Below, in pieces: positions 10,913-22,202 of a DNA stretch of 64,000 nucleotides. Position numbers and translations under genes: made by a program. A model generated the notes under the pieces. The model saw only the letters and a list, made by a program, of their open reading frames with translations, ran no database searches and was not told the origin of the DNA. The stretch's first letter is position 1. Each line of letters opens with the position of its first letter. Source of the stretch: Tachypleus tridentatus (taxonomy: Eukaryota > Arthropoda > Merostomata > Xiphosura > Limulidae); assembly GCF_004210375.1 (NCBI RefSeq), contig NC_134830.1, positions 5,580,001 through 5,644,000 on the forward strand, read 5' to 3'.

Positions 10913-11798
10913 CTGTTAAAAAACAACAACAAAAGTCAATTAAAATATTTTAATTATCAAAATAAAGTTCTTATCGAAACAGCGAGAAGAACTAGAAATT
11001 AAAAGTTAATTAAAAGTCAGATTTAAGTAGAATTTAAAGTGCACTTTATCTGCAATTAGGCTAAATGACCAGGTTAATAACCCCGAGATTCGTACGGGTA
11101 TAAATGTTCCTAATTTTGAACTACTGACGAAAAAGTGAAGGCAAACGATCAGTAGCCCTCAACATCACAAGGGCCTTGTTCGTGTTATCCGGATTGAATA
11201 AAGAAAACTGATTGTAACTTTTATTACTTCGTTAGCTGAGAAATATCTTCAGACACATCACAGCTCGAGACTTGGGCCATCGATAATATTAGGCCACGCT
11301 CGGTCCATTGGTAAGAATGTACTAGGCTTAGGATACATTAACAACAAATTGTTTGAATTATAATAGAGTTTCGAAAAAAAACTTTTGTACGTTTAAGAAA
11401 AAATGATAAAGAACGGAACTTGTGTTATGGCCATTCAAACACAAGTTAAAAACAATGTCGTCGTTGTGGGCTAACAAAACGAAACACAGATGTCTTGGTT
11501 GATATACAACTGTGTTGTATCTTGTTCAACCTACATACATGTAATAAAATGTAAGTTACAACAAGCATAACGAATTCAATCGAAAACAGTTTCAACTGAG
11601 AGACGCGTTTCATGTTTGCACGTGTTTTCGAACAATGTATGCAAACTTCTGTCTTTACAACAATCACTGATATTACAGATACACACCTGATAAAACACCC
11701 AGCATAGAAGCCAGCAAAATGTATTTATTTCTTCTACACGAATTTTATTGTTGTGAAGTAATACAGCAAATGATTGAACTTCCTACACTTTGTATTTA
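10913..11798. other. ILK intron DNA, nothing recognised
   Basis: AT-rich intron sequence with no recognised repeat or exon. The minus-strand frame at 11446-11667 is unsupported. Confidence 0.55.
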
Positions 11799-12007
11799 GT
11801 CGCACCAAACATGCTTGCCCTTTCAGGCGTGAGAGCGTTATAATGTTACGGTCAATCTCCCTATTCGTTGGTAAGAGAGTAGCCCAGGAGTTGCCTGTGG
11901 GTGGTGACGACTAACTGCCTTCCCTCTAATCTTACACTAGTGAACTAGGGACGGCTAGCGCAGATAGCCCTCGTGTTGGTTTGCGCGAAATTCAAAACAA
12001 ACAAACT
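11799..12007 (+). mobile_element. SINE family A, truncated at tRNA head
   Basis: Opposite orientation to most copies here. It begins inside the element just after the B box (GTCGCACCAAACATGC) and runs to the CAAAACAAACAAAC tail. The missing head makes it 5'-truncated. It forms an inverted pair with the copy at 12275-12513. Confidence 0.82.
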
Positions 12008-12274
12008 CTTCTAATTTCCTCTTCACACATCAGCGGGAGGGGGTAGTGGACTAGAGCATGCGGGACTAGTCACCTGGGTACTCTAATAGAGGTTTGCCTA
12101 AAGAAAGAACCACAAAAAAGGGGACATTTTTAACCTAGAAATTGTTTTGAAAAGAAAATCTGAGGAAGCGAACATTTTTCTGCTGGAGTATTCCAATATT
12201 ATTAATGTAAACAGGCGCTAGATTTGGTGACGTCAATTTTCTTACAATACTGGGAAAGTATTTCTTCCAAAACT

Positions 12275-12513
12275 TTGTTTGTTTTGAATTTCACATGAAG
12301 TCGTCCCTAATTTAGTTTGAATATGCTAGTCGTCCCTAATTTAGTAGTGATAGACTATAGGGAAGGCAGCTAGTCCACCCCACAATACGCCAACTAATGG
12401 GCTACTCTCTTACCAGTGAGTAGTGAAATTGACTGTTATATTTTAGCGTCCCCCGCGGCTGAAAGGACGAGCTTTTTCGCTGAAAGGGATTCGAGCCCAC
12501 GAACAGAGCCCTC
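12275..12513 (-). mobile_element. SINE family A, rearranged copy
   Basis: The tail is at the left. A short internal segment, GTCGTCCCTAATTTAGT, is present twice (about 12300 and 12331), and the head beyond the B box is lost. Divergence suggests an old insertion. Confidence 0.78.
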
Positions 12514-13506
12514 AAGATTTATATTGTGGTCTGACAACATGTTAGTTTATTTCTATTTCACGCTCGTACGTTATTAAAGATTTAAACAGTGGTACCCAAA
12601 CAAAATGTTCTTTATTAATGCTAATATGATAAATTATTCTAACAATGTGTGATTTTTTTCTTCATAACTTGGGAAAATATTACTCTTGGGACATCAGTAG
12701 TTGATAGTTTAAGTTTAATAGAGTTAGTTTGCAGAATTATTATTAAAACCTATTAATTAGTATCATTTACACTATTTGATAAGACGTCAGGTTGGCTGGG
12801 GTACAACAGTTATGGTGTGAAACCGGATGAAGTTGGTTGAACGTAGTTTTCATTAGTGTTATTGGTGTCAGAGTGAAGGTAGGAGTTTAACACAATATTT
12901 TATTCTATCATAAATTAATATAACTAGCGAACCAACAATGTACTATTCTTGAATTAGATTGAACACAATTCAACATCAATATTTGGTTCTGATTTGTAAG
13001 CCACAAACAAAACACTTAAAATTACGTGTGGATTGATATGATTTTTATACTTGTTTCTGATTGAGACGTTTTGTTCAACATCAGAATACACGTAGGTTTA
13101 CCAGGATACTCTTAACCCTCGTTAGGGTTAGGATTACACGAGAGAAACAACCTTCCCGAAATTTTAAATACATTTACAAAAATCAGAGAAAATTTTGAAG
13201 TACTCATTTACTGAACAAAAAAACAGAAACTGCACTGCAACCGTATGGTATTAGATGCTACATTTATAATTAGATGTAAATTTTTAAACATTGTTTAGAC
13301 ACAAACATACTGAAGAAATGTCTTGGAGTAAGAATGAACATATCAGATCCGAAACTTAGCGTTTGTGATATTATTCTGCCAAACATTGTTAAGTTACACG
13401 ACACAATAGAACTTAAATAAAAAACAACAAATTTAAGCTTAGTTTTAAACAAGACATAATGTAGCTTAGTTTATGAACCTTGTTTACTCTTCGAAACTGT
13501 TGGTGT
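12514..13506. other. ILK intron DNA, nothing recognised
   Basis: Unique AT-rich intronic sequence. The minus-strand frame 13270-13452 has no recognisable similarity. Confidence 0.55.
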
Positions 13507-13516
13507 TAACCAGATG

Positions 13517-13789
13517 TTTGTATTTTGTATTTCGCACAAAGCTACTTGAGGGCTATCTGTGCTAGCCGTTCCTAATTTAGCAGTGTAAGACTAGAGGGTA
13601 AGGCAGCTAGTCATCATCACCCACCGCCAACTTTTGGGTTACTCTTTTACCAACGAATACTGAAATTGACCGTCACATCATAATGCCCCCACGGCTGAAA
13701 GGGCGAGCATGTTTGGCGCGACGGGGACGCGAACCCGCGACCCTCAGATTACGAGTCGCACGCCTTAACACGTTTGGCCATGCCGGGCC
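13517..13789 (-). mobile_element. SINE family A, full length with 10-bp TSD
   Basis: A full-length copy with the tRNA head at the right ending GGCCCGGCATGGCC on the minus strand. The flanking duplication is TAACCAGATG (13507-13516) and TAACCAGGTG (13790-13799), with one mismatch. Confidence 0.88.
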
Positions 13790-14039
13790 TAACCAGGTGT
13801 TACCACATTTTACACCGTGAAGTGATAGACGTGGGGTTTCTAGTTGTATATAATTGAAAAACGATCTCCAACTGTCCTACAACTAGCATGAAAGATAGTA
13901 TAATCGACTAAAAATGAGACAGTTTCACAGGAAAAATAGATTGTTTCATTCCAGTAAGTACCGGAAGCTTTCTAAATCGTTAACTTAGAAACTGTCACAG
14001 TTTTCGATTCTATTACAAAACAAATCAACTTTGGCTTAC

Positions 14040-14161
14040 CATAACATGTTTACTGTTCAGATAAAACCGTGGGATAAATGGTTCCAGTGTATGGAGAAAC
14101 GCCATGCCTCGAGCCACGTCTGTAGCGAATTTCAGAGCTTGATCCGTATCGAAGACCTTTT
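14040..14161 (-). CDS. ILK: ILK exon: degenerate catalytic loop
   Basis: The exon has 122 nt, two bases plus 40 codons. The acceptor is TTTTATTTTAG and the donor ATG|GTAAGC. It reads [20 protein letters not shown] and then [20 protein letters not shown], matching human [39 protein letters not shown]. The usual HRD catalytic Asp is absent: the loop is PRFYLNSK, keeping only the Asn, as expected for the ILK pseudokinase. The human His in PRHALN is Phe here. This C-lobe helical region contributes to parvin binding in the family. Confidence 0.95.
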
Positions 14162-14275
14162 CTAAAATAAAATTTAAAAAAAGTTAAATTATAACTAGTT
14201 GAAGCTAGTTTTAACTGGCTGCATCTAACTGAAAATAAGAAATTTATTTTTTAAAAACAAAAGCGGTTTTTGATT

Positions 14276-14519
14276 TTTGTTTGTTTTTAAATTTCGCCGT
14301 AAAGCTACACGAAGGCAATCTTCGCTAGTCGTCCATGATTTGGTGGTATAAGAATAGAAGAAAGGCAGCTAGTCATCACCACACACCGCCAACTATTAGG
14401 CTATTCTTTTACCAAAGAATAGAGAGATTAACCGTCACATTATAATGTTCTCACGGCAAAAGGATGAGCATGTTTGGTGTGACGGGGATTCGAACTCACG
14501 ATCTTCAGATTACGAATTG
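14276..14519 (-). mobile_element. SINE family A, head truncated
   Basis: The tail TTTGTTTGTTTTTAAATTTC is at the left; the copy ends at GATTACGAAT, so the outermost tRNA acceptor part is missing. The B-box region reads GGGGATTCGAACTC on the plus strand. It lies just upstream of the catalytic-loop exon of ILK. Confidence 0.8.
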
Positions 14520-15830
14520 TTAAAAATGTGACAAAGTCAGTTTCATTTCGAATAATGCGACATGCATCTATTTCCTTACGCCTAACATACTTCAGGCTGT
14601 AACGTTACACGCGAAGAAAGAAATTATTTCGCGAATTCTTAATATTCTCAATCTTCTGATTAAGTAGTTTAGTGGTTTTAAAAACGTAAGTAAAAGGTAA
14701 GTGTTATGTGTTAATTAAAACATTACATCTGTCGCAAATGACGCAGACGATATTCCCATAATATGAAGCCTCGTTAGGCCTAACAGGATACGACGATACT
14801 GTGGCGATCTAGACGTTATCTGTGACCAGTTGTCATGAAGAACGAGTGTTATAGCGTGAAACAGATTAAACAGGTAAGCTGTAATTATTAACTTATTTAA
14901 AGCTGTAATTATTAACTTATTTAAATAAATTAAAAATCAGTTTTGGGTGTACAAATTAACATTAATTAACGATATTATTCATTTTAACATCGGTAACGCA
15001 GACCTATTATGGTTTTTATTGTCCTTGCATGTTCTTCAGTAATTCTTTTAGGCTGAATCCGAAAACTATATCCAACGCCCCCTCCATCACGTAGGGGTTT
15101 TTCACAAAATTCGTACGTAATTTTATAAAGGTGAATCGTTTTTGTTGATACTGGGTCACATTTTGTTACGTTTAAAACGTTGACAACCATTGTGTACAGA
15201 TTTCTCTGGACCAATTACAACGAGAGTTTTATCGATCGTTTTAGAACCCACGAGAAACACACCGCTAGTATGTAGAATGTTAACAGGTGGCATGACGTGT
15301 CATTTCTAAATAGCATTTGTTTGTGCGTACATTTTGTACATTTTTTCTTTTCAATATTAGTTATCGTTACTATGGTAACAAGAAGTTGGGGGAAGTGACC
15401 CAAACATATCCTGTTATGTTTGTGGTAAATTTGTTGTAAAGAAATAAAAGACAAAACATTACAACAAAAATGCCTATTACGCGTATTTTTAAATAAAACT
15501 TAGATACCAAGAGAGGTCATTGGTTCTGTACAAAGTTACGCCGTTTGTATCTAAAAGTTGAGACAAAGGACTAAGAGGTAAGAAGAAAGTATTTGTTTTT
15601 TTGAATTCCAAAGATCTCGCGTGAGTTTAGAAACCATGAAGATGACTGGTATATTTACTCATGTAACGTGTAAGGCTACAACACTCAAGAAGGAAATTTC
15701 TTATCTGAACCTTCAATCTGCTACAAGACCTGTTGCTCATGAACCTGACGTACCAGTACCTACTTCACCATAGACTTGATAAATCTATGTCAATAGAAAT
15801 GATGACAGAGATTGTTGTCAAACTGAAACG
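14520..15830. other. ILK intron DNA with a short direct repeat
   Basis: Mostly unrecognised. AGCTGTAATTATTAACTTAT occurs twice in tandem near 14877-14922. Minus-strand frames at 14984-15214 and 15215-15454 abut, but I recognise no similarity in them and see no splice-site support. The stretch from about 15630 may be the decayed 5' part of the coding fragment that follows. Confidence 0.5.
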
Positions 15831-16215
15831 TCTGGTGAACCACAATTTTTCACACAAGATGAACTTGATGATTTAGTGAGAGGTGTGGGCCTTCCAAATG
15901 ATTCTTCAGACATTTTAGGGTCCATAATTCGGGCTAAGATTTTACTTTTTCCATGAACAACATATTACTGGTACAGAAATCGTGAGTTTATACCATACTT
16001 TTCACAAAAAAGTGTACTGGTTTATAACAATAACATTGCTAAATTAATACCAATGTTAGGAGCTGCAGTCTACGAACCAAGTGATTGTTCATTGAATCCT
16101 CCAGAGATGTATAAGATTTGTTCTGCTTCAAATATAGGAAAAAACAAAAAGTACGAACGTCTTGAACTTCTCAATAAGGTCATATGCAAGAAACACGATT
16201 GGCTACTTTGTTGTT
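15831..16215 (+). pseudogene. Decayed fragment of a repeat-associated protein family
   Basis: One plus-strand frame reads SGEPQFFTQDELDDLVRGVG, then a TGA stop at about 15955, then TTYYWYRNREFIPYFSQKS, then GAAVYEPSD and, after an abrupt break, YERLELLNKVICKKHDWLLC. I recognise these as pieces, in order, of an uncharacterised protein widely repeated in arthropod and cnidarian genomes, with a central block missing between VYEPSD and YERLELL. This recognition is from memory and is only moderately sure. The stop codon and internal loss show it is not functional. The 3' end of LINE copy 2 (minus strand) abuts it at about 16218. It lies in an ILK intron on the opposite strand. Confidence 0.55.
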
Positions 16216-17510
16216 ATTGTTTGAGGTTTTGTAGCACAAAGAAACCAGGCTATCTGTGTCAAACAACCGATAAAAATAACAGAAGACGTTTTATAAAGCG
16301 TAAACTGAAATCAAATGAAAACAAACAGTGGCCAATGTCGGATAAAAACTTAAATATAATTAAAAATACCCTTAAATACAAACCATAGCAGAGCCCACAA
16401 AGTTACCCGATTTCTACCCATCCCTATAAATGGGGACAGAAAGATGGTTCGAAAGATGTTCGTCAAATATAATATGGTATTTCCAATTGAGAGTATCCGC
16501 CTTCTTCAGATGGTTCAAAGAAAGGTCACATTTAGGGATGATAATAAGCCATGGTAGAATGGTCTGACCTGTGGAGACAGCAACGTCATCCAAGGACAGA
16601 ACCAATTCAGCCAGCTGAACCTGGATACAATGACTAGAAGGAACAATGGTAGACCATACACATGTAAAAACGACTCGTTTTTCTCAACCCAAACGAGCCG
16701 TTTTTACATATATATTTCTCTGCAAGTGGGTTTTCTCGACATCACTGATTAATGGTAGACCATCTATTCTCAAAAAGCATGGACCACTGAGGAAGGAAGA
16801 CACAACCTCAGGAGGAGTGCTGTGGTAAGGGTAAAAGTTTTGACAGTTGCAGACAGTGGAGGCTTCATGAGACTCGGTGTACAAACTCTGGACTGGAGAA
16901 AGTCCTTGTGCAGAGCCAAAGACAAGAAACCCATAGGCCACTTTAGATCGAATGAGGGTACGATAGATCTTTAGCATAGAACATTGATCCACTCCAAGAG
17001 GTGGAAGAAAGGACATGGAGGATGCTCAGTGCCCTTGCACATTTGACGCACAGCTGCTTGATGTGTGTAATGGAAGTCAGCTTACAGTCAAATATAAGTC
17101 TCAAGAACTTGGCCACGGGGACTACAGGAAGCACTACGTCACCGAAAAGGAGCTCGGAATCGGGGTGAATACCCCGTTGCTGACAAAAGTGAAAGCAAAC
17201 GGTTTCAAAAAGAGAAAGGAGGTAAAAATCATTTGCTGTGGTTCGCTTTAGTAAGCGACTGAGGGCAGTCCGTAGCTACTACTCAATAAACATCATGCTC
17301 AAAGCTTACACGAGGTGTGGAAGTCGTCAACATAGTGTCAATTTGCAACTTTGGGGAGTTGTCTAGTAGTGGCATTAATCTTTATAATGAAAAGTGTGAC
17401 ATTCAACTCACAACTCTCAGGCACTTCGATTTCACCTGGGAAAGTGTCGATCCCACAAGAACTTGGAATCGTCAGTCCAAGAACAAGTTTGTTACAAATC
17501 AGCAAACGGT

Positions 17511-17963
17511 CATGCAACCCATACAAGTGAAGGTCTTGCAGGATGTTGTGCTTCCACGTAGAATCATAAGCTTGCCATGCAACCCATACAAGTGAAGGTC
17601 TTACAGGATGTTGTGTTTCCACGTAGAATCATAAGCTTGCCATGCAACCCATACAAGTGAAGGTCTTACAGGATGTTGTGTTTCCACGTAGAATCATAAG
17701 CTTGTCATGCAACCCATACAAGTGAAAGTATTGCAGGATGTTGTGTTTCCACGTAGAATCATAAGCTTGCCATGTAACCCATACAGGTGAAGGTCTTGCA
17801 GGATTTTGTGTTTCCACGTAGAATCATAAGCTTGTCATGCAACCCATACAAGTGAAGGTCTTGCAGGATGTTATGTTTCCACGTAGAATCATAAGCTTGC
17901 CATGCAACCCATACAAGTGAAGGTCTTGCAGGATGTTGTGTTTCCACGTAGAATCATAAGCTT
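17511..17963 (-). repeat. 65-bp minisatellite derived from RT coding sequence
   Basis: Seven direct copies with an exact 65-bp spacing (ATAAG landmarks at 17566, 17631, 17696, 17761, 17826, 17891, 17956). On the minus strand each unit encodes KAYDSTWKHNILQDLHLYGL, the segment just after the first RT catalytic Asp motif. Because 65 is not a multiple of three, the same peptide reappears in successive frames, which explains several overlapping short open frames. Units differ by only a few bases, so the expansion is fairly recent compared with the decay of the element. Confidence 0.93.
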
Positions 17964-19928
17964 TCTCAAGGTAAAAAAAAACAGAAACAATATGTTGTTG
18001 CTTGATAAAGGCTTCCAGGATTTGAAAAAGGGAGGACAATAGCCCGTGGCCAAGCATTAGGAAAATATATTCTCTTGCTGGATCTGGTTAAAAACAATCA
18101 GAAGAATGGTATGAAGCAGGAGAGAGATGGTACAACATCTCGTAGTGTACATCATCAGGCCCTACTGAGGTACTGCCAGACTTATGAAGAGCAAGCTTGA
18201 ATTCTACAAGTCATAGAGACGATTAGTTTGATAGGAAAGGTGATCGCAACACCAGAGTCTCCATGGTTAAGAAGGTGGGAGATGAAATAGAAGTGTTAGA
18301 TGTAGGAGAAAAGCTTTCACTGAGAACACTGGTGACGTTCTGGGCATCAGCAACTTCCTGGCCATCAGAGAACACGACTGAAAGGGGCATGGAAGTGTAC
18401 TGCCCACTGACCTCCCGAATCTTGTCCCATATGACTTTGGAACAAGTGGTAGAAGAGATGCTAGTTGTGAACTTAATCCAAGATTATTTCCGACTTTAAC
18501 GCCTCACCTGCCGAGCATATGCACGGGACCGTTGAAAACCAATGTGGCTTAAAAGTGTGAAATATTTAAAAAACGTATTCCAGACCCATTTTTAAGCCTT
18601 CCGTGCCTTTTCGCAGGCAAGATTCCATCACGGACGAGGATACCATGAAAAATGTGTCGAGGTTTTAGGAATACATCGAGCAGCTGCATAGACAATATAG
18701 TCAGTCACTGCTGTCATGCAGTCGTCTATCGATGGTTTATAGACAATGGAAAGATCAAGTTCCATGAAAGAGGGACAGATGGCCCGGCACAGCTTCTATT
18801 GAGGCACACGGGTCGGGTGACAACGGCCATGGCCAGTCTCTCTAAAAATGATCACTGCCCCATGGGTCATTGTCAACCCTTCAAGAAAAGTAAGAGGATA
18901 GTGAAGGGGAGCAGATGGAGAGATCAAAAGTCAGACTGCGTGCATAAAAACATGTATAAGAACCAGTATTGAAGAGAGAGCGGTTGTGATCCGAGATCAT
19001 ACGATCTGGAGAACGATCCTCCCCATCAATATCTGCACCATCTTAGAGGGAATTACGTCCATTAAAATCCCCTAGGATTAAAATGGGAGATGGTAACTGT
19101 TTAATGAGGGCACCAAGATCTGACTCATCATAAGTAGAGAGAACAAACAATGATGGTACGACCCAAGGAAACATGGATGGCTATAGCCTCCAAGGGTGTA
19201 TCGAGTGGCAGAGTGGTCGAGTACATGCAAGTCGATCAGCAGTGCCAACTCATCATGCACCAGTAATCATACAATCTGTCATTTCTGTAAAAGAAAACTG
19301 GCAAACGACGACTGCATGAGTTGGTTTCAGAAATATTTCTTGTAAAGAGATACACACTGGATGATAAAAATCAATAAAATATTTAATGCCATCTATATTC
19401 AACTAAAAACCCCACTGTGTCAAAGTGGCTATTTTTATTTATATGGAGGATAATTGTAAGGAACGTCCTTCTGTTTCTGACCACGTTTTTTTATGAATTA
19501 GACGGAGGTCTATCGACCTCTATGGATCCTGTCCTGGGTCGAGTTGACAGGTCTCTATCTGTGAACGAAGATTCCAGAGACAGAATTACGTCTTGGGGTT
19601 GGAGAAGAAGATGGACCCCAGGAAACGCCCAAATCCAGAGCCAAAGGAAATGGATGTGAGCAGCCACCAGAAGGAGTGGTAGGAACAGAGATGGGAGCAT
19701 ACGTAGAGTCATCAACTCCATTAGTCATGGAGAGCAAAAAATTCTTCAAATGGTTTGGAAAAGACTATTTTGGAGGCAAAAAGAGATCAATCTGCACTCC
19801 CACTGTTGCAGTAGAATGGAATGTATCAACACGCATCTAAGATGGAGTGGAGGACAATAACTTCCGTGCCTCTGAGTAGGAGATATTGTTCACAGTCTTC
19901 AAACGTTGCATCTATTTCTCCTCCTGCC

Positions 19929-20054
19929 CTCCAGTGGCACAGCAGCATGTCTGCATACTCGCACCATTAAAAACCGGGTTTCGATTCCTGTGGTGGGCTG
20001 AGCACAGATAGTCCATTGTGTAGTTCTGTACTTAATCTTCAAACAAACATAACT
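19929..20054 (+). mobile_element. SINE family B nested in LINE copy 2
   Basis: A second SINE type with head CTCCAGTGGCACAGCAGCAT, B-box-like GGGTTTCGATTCCTGTGGTG, GAGCACAGATAGTCCATTGT and a CAAACAAACAT tail. It interrupts the ORF1 remnant of the LINE. A 7-bp flanking repeat, TCCTGCC, at 19922-19928 and 20055-20061 is a probable target-site duplication. It is opposite to ILK. Confidence 0.85.
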
Positions 20055-20170
20055 TCCTGCCTTATCAGGACAAGAACTAGAGTAAGAAAGGTGTGGACCA
20101 CTACAGTTAACACAGTGTGGTTCCAGTTCAGACTAGTAAGCATCGTGGTCCACAACGACCTTCTTCGAGT

Positions 20171-20789
20171 GATCGAACAGCTGACACTAGAAGCATTTCG
20201 TTTGACATCAGTTTATTCTTTAGTTTGTTTGTATTTTTGTTAACAAACATAATAAAAAATGTTCATCGTAGAAAAAAAATAATTTGTTCTAAGTAACATG
20301 TTCTAAGTAAAAAATATTTACGTGATAGAAAAGACAACTAAATATTATTTTCGAAATCTGCGTACCTAAATTATGTAAACATATTTTATTAAAACCAAAA
20401 TATCTTTTACGAAGTTTAAAATTCTTAGGCCTGTGTAGTTCATGATTTTATTTAATAATAAAATTATGAGTAAAGCATAACATAACTGTATTGTTTTCTA
20501 TAAATGTTAAACTGTAGCTATGTCACGCCCTCTATTAGATTTCCAACAAAGTAAATTAAATTATCGTATAAAGTATATCATGCACAGATTTTCTTAACAG
20601 ACGTTTATAAATAAAACGATTTTTAATGTCTGTAATAAATGAAAATATTCTTATATTACGTTGGAAATTATTTTTTTACAGAAATATAATAGGCAAGAGG
20701 AAATTCGAATGAAAGCACGTGTGCGGGACAGATTCGTAAGCTGAAGGATCAATTGTCACTGTAGTTTATAAACAACTCACAAATGAAAC
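20171..20789. other. AT-rich ILK intron DNA
   Basis: Very AT-rich sequence with no recognised repeat, exon or coding similarity. Confidence 0.6.
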
Positions 20790-20900
20790 CCCCAGTGGCA
20801 CAGCGGGATATTTACTAGACATAAACCGGATTTAGATACCTGTGGTAAACAGACCACAAATACCCTTCATGTAGCTTTGTGCAATATAAACAAATATAAA
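20790..20900 (+). mobile_element. SINE family B, short copy
   Basis: Head CCCCCAGTGGCACAGCGGGA, B-box-like segment CCGGATTTAGATACCTGTGG, then AGACCACAAATACCC and a CTTTGTGCAATATAAACAAA tail. It lies about 100 bp past the donor of the N-lobe exon of ILK. No clear duplication. Confidence 0.78.
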
Positions 20901-21006
20901 GGAAAACAAAGATTTTAACTCAATATTTAAGATATTGAACTAAATCCGTGCGCGTAATCTAATTCTTGTAAGTCTGTGAAGATTGAATTACAAAGAAAGC
21001 TGATAC

Positions 21007-21238
21007 CAGTTTGTTCGTGTAAAACTGTATACAGAGATCCATACGGCATGTACTGGCTCACAACAATCAAATTCTTCGGGCTGGAACAGCAGCCGACAAC
21101 AGGTAGTATATTTGGGTGAGAAAATATTCTCAAGCGAGGGTACTCTTCCTTGAAGTCTCGAAGAACACGTGCCGTGATCTCGTGCACTCGTAGAATTTTA
21201 GCCACAATGTCGTTGCTTTGCCAAGTTCCTCTCCACGT
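21007..21238 (-). CDS. ILK: ILK exon: pseudokinase N-lobe and hinge
   Basis: The exon has 232 nt, 77 codons plus one base. It begins TWRGTWQSNDIVAKILRV and includes EEYPRLRIFSHPNILPVVG and YMPYGSLYTVLHEQT, a near-complete match to the ILK N-lobe (human CPRLRIFSHPNVLPVLG and HWMPYGSLYNVLHEGT). The Lys of VAKIL (codon at 21197-21199) corresponds to the conserved ATP-site lysine, K220 in human. The donor is ACTG|GTATCAGC, which is weak because +4 to +6 depart from consensus. The leftover G joins AA of the next exon to form Glu. Reading through the donor, the open frame continues about 25 codons without homology to a stop near 20927. The intron to the previous exon is only 259 bp. Confidence 0.96.
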
Positions 21239-21497
21239 CTGTAAACACGCCGGTTATTTTATTAGAATATACAAAGACAGCTTAGAAGAAACAAACAAGA
21301 AACTCAAGAGAAATATATGACAAGGCAATATAAAAGGTGGAATACACCACGTGCCACGTGCACACAGCATGTTCTCCACATTAAATTATACACTAATGAA
21401 TGAGTGAAAACTAGTTCTTCTCATGTACATTTGTCTATACTTTAAGGTAAATTTTCAACAAATTGAAAAGCACTTATTTTGTATAGGTTTTTCTTAC

Positions 21498-21583
21498 CTC
21501 CCCAGACAAAGTGCTCGCAAGCTTTACTTTAAGATTCAGTTCATTGGCTCCAATACCAGAATGTCGAGACAACGTAGCGTCAC
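21498..21583 (-). CDS. ILK: ILK exon: start of pseudokinase domain
   Basis: The exon has 86 nt: two bases completing an Arg codon, then 28 codons. The acceptor is TTTAG|GT and the donor GGGGAG|GTAAG. It reads DATLSRHSGIGANELNL, then KVKLASTLSGE, equivalent to human [28 protein letters not shown] at the linker and N-lobe start. In ILK this region replaces the usual glycine-rich loop of active kinases. It ends in phase 0 and joins TWRGTWQ of the next exon, matching the family GELWKGRW junction. Confidence 0.93.
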
Positions 21584-21670
21584 CTAAACACAGAAACGTT
21601 TATTTTACTCTTGAACCCAAGAATCTTATTTTACTCTCGTCTCTACACTTGTAGGAGAAGCACACTTCCA

Positions 21671-21935
21671 CGGCCAGTGAGTTAAGGCATTCTATTCGTA
21701 ATCTGAGGGTCGCGGGTTCCACTCCCTGTCACACTTAACATGCTCGCCCTTTCCGCCGTGGGGGCGTTATAATGTTACGGTCAATCCAACTCTTCGTTGC
21801 TAAAAGAGTAGCCCAAGAGTTGGCGGTGGGTGGTGATTTCTAGCTGGTTTCCCTCTAGTCTTACACTGTTAAATTAGGGATGGCTAGCGCAGATAGCCCT
21901 CGAGTAACTTTACTAAAAATTTAAAAACAAACAAA
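21671..21935 (+). mobile_element. SINE family A, full length with 10-bp TSD
   Basis: Opposite orientation to ILK. It runs from the tRNA head (CGGCCAGTGAGTTAAGGCAT, B box GGGTTCCACTCC) to the AAAAACAAACAAA tail. A perfect 10-bp duplication, CACACTTCCA, lies at 21661-21670 and 21936-21945. It sits 88 bp upstream, in transcription terms, of an ILK exon. Confidence 0.9.
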
Positions 21936-22202
21936 CACACTTCCATCGTTACGTTGAATTAAAATTGTATCCTCGTAAACAACAAAGAAAGCTTTAAGAC
22001 TTTCTTTAAAAAGTATAATTAGAACTTGAACTCAGGCACTTATTACTAACTGTCTGGTGGATAGCAGGACAAAAACAAAACTATAGAACTTTGTCGTTAC
22101 AAACACTGTATGGTTAGTTCTTGAAGATGTTTAGTTGTTAGAAACCTATACGTTTTATAACCACACATAATATCTAGAAATATTAAGCTTGAAATTCTGA
22201 TA

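Larger units (their letters stand above)
16218..20170 (-). mobile_element. Non-LTR retrotransposon copy 2 (decayed, LINE)
   Basis: A second copy of the element at 23669-27560, on the same strand as ILK. On the minus strand, 5' to 3': ORF1 remnant (about 20170-19550, with TPISVP-like and CCHC-region traces), endonuclease region (about 19400-18500), reverse transcriptase (about 18400-16850, including FFYLEKAYDSTW near 17965 and a YVDD site at about 17325-17336), and an RNase H remnant near 16430 reading PIYRDG instead of IYTDG. All frames are broken. It carries an RT-derived 65-bp tandem array (17511-17963) and a nested SINE (19929-20054). It retains about 440 bp of RT that copy 1 lacks. Ends are approximate. 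Confidence 0.82.

Noticed and set aside
14984..15454. Two adjoining minus-strand open frames as a host gene
   Set aside because: No recognisable similarity, no splice sites in matching phase, and they lie in AT-rich intron DNA.
17338..18057. Several overlapping 60-95 residue proteins starting METQHPARPS
   Set aside because: They are antisense-frame and multi-frame readings of the 65-bp RT-derived tandem array within a dead LINE.
20927..21205. A 92-residue stand-alone kinase-like protein beginning MAKILRV
   Set aside because: The Met is a chance in-frame change (VAKIL region) within an ILK exon that begins further upstream with an AG acceptor, and the C-terminal 25 residues are intron.
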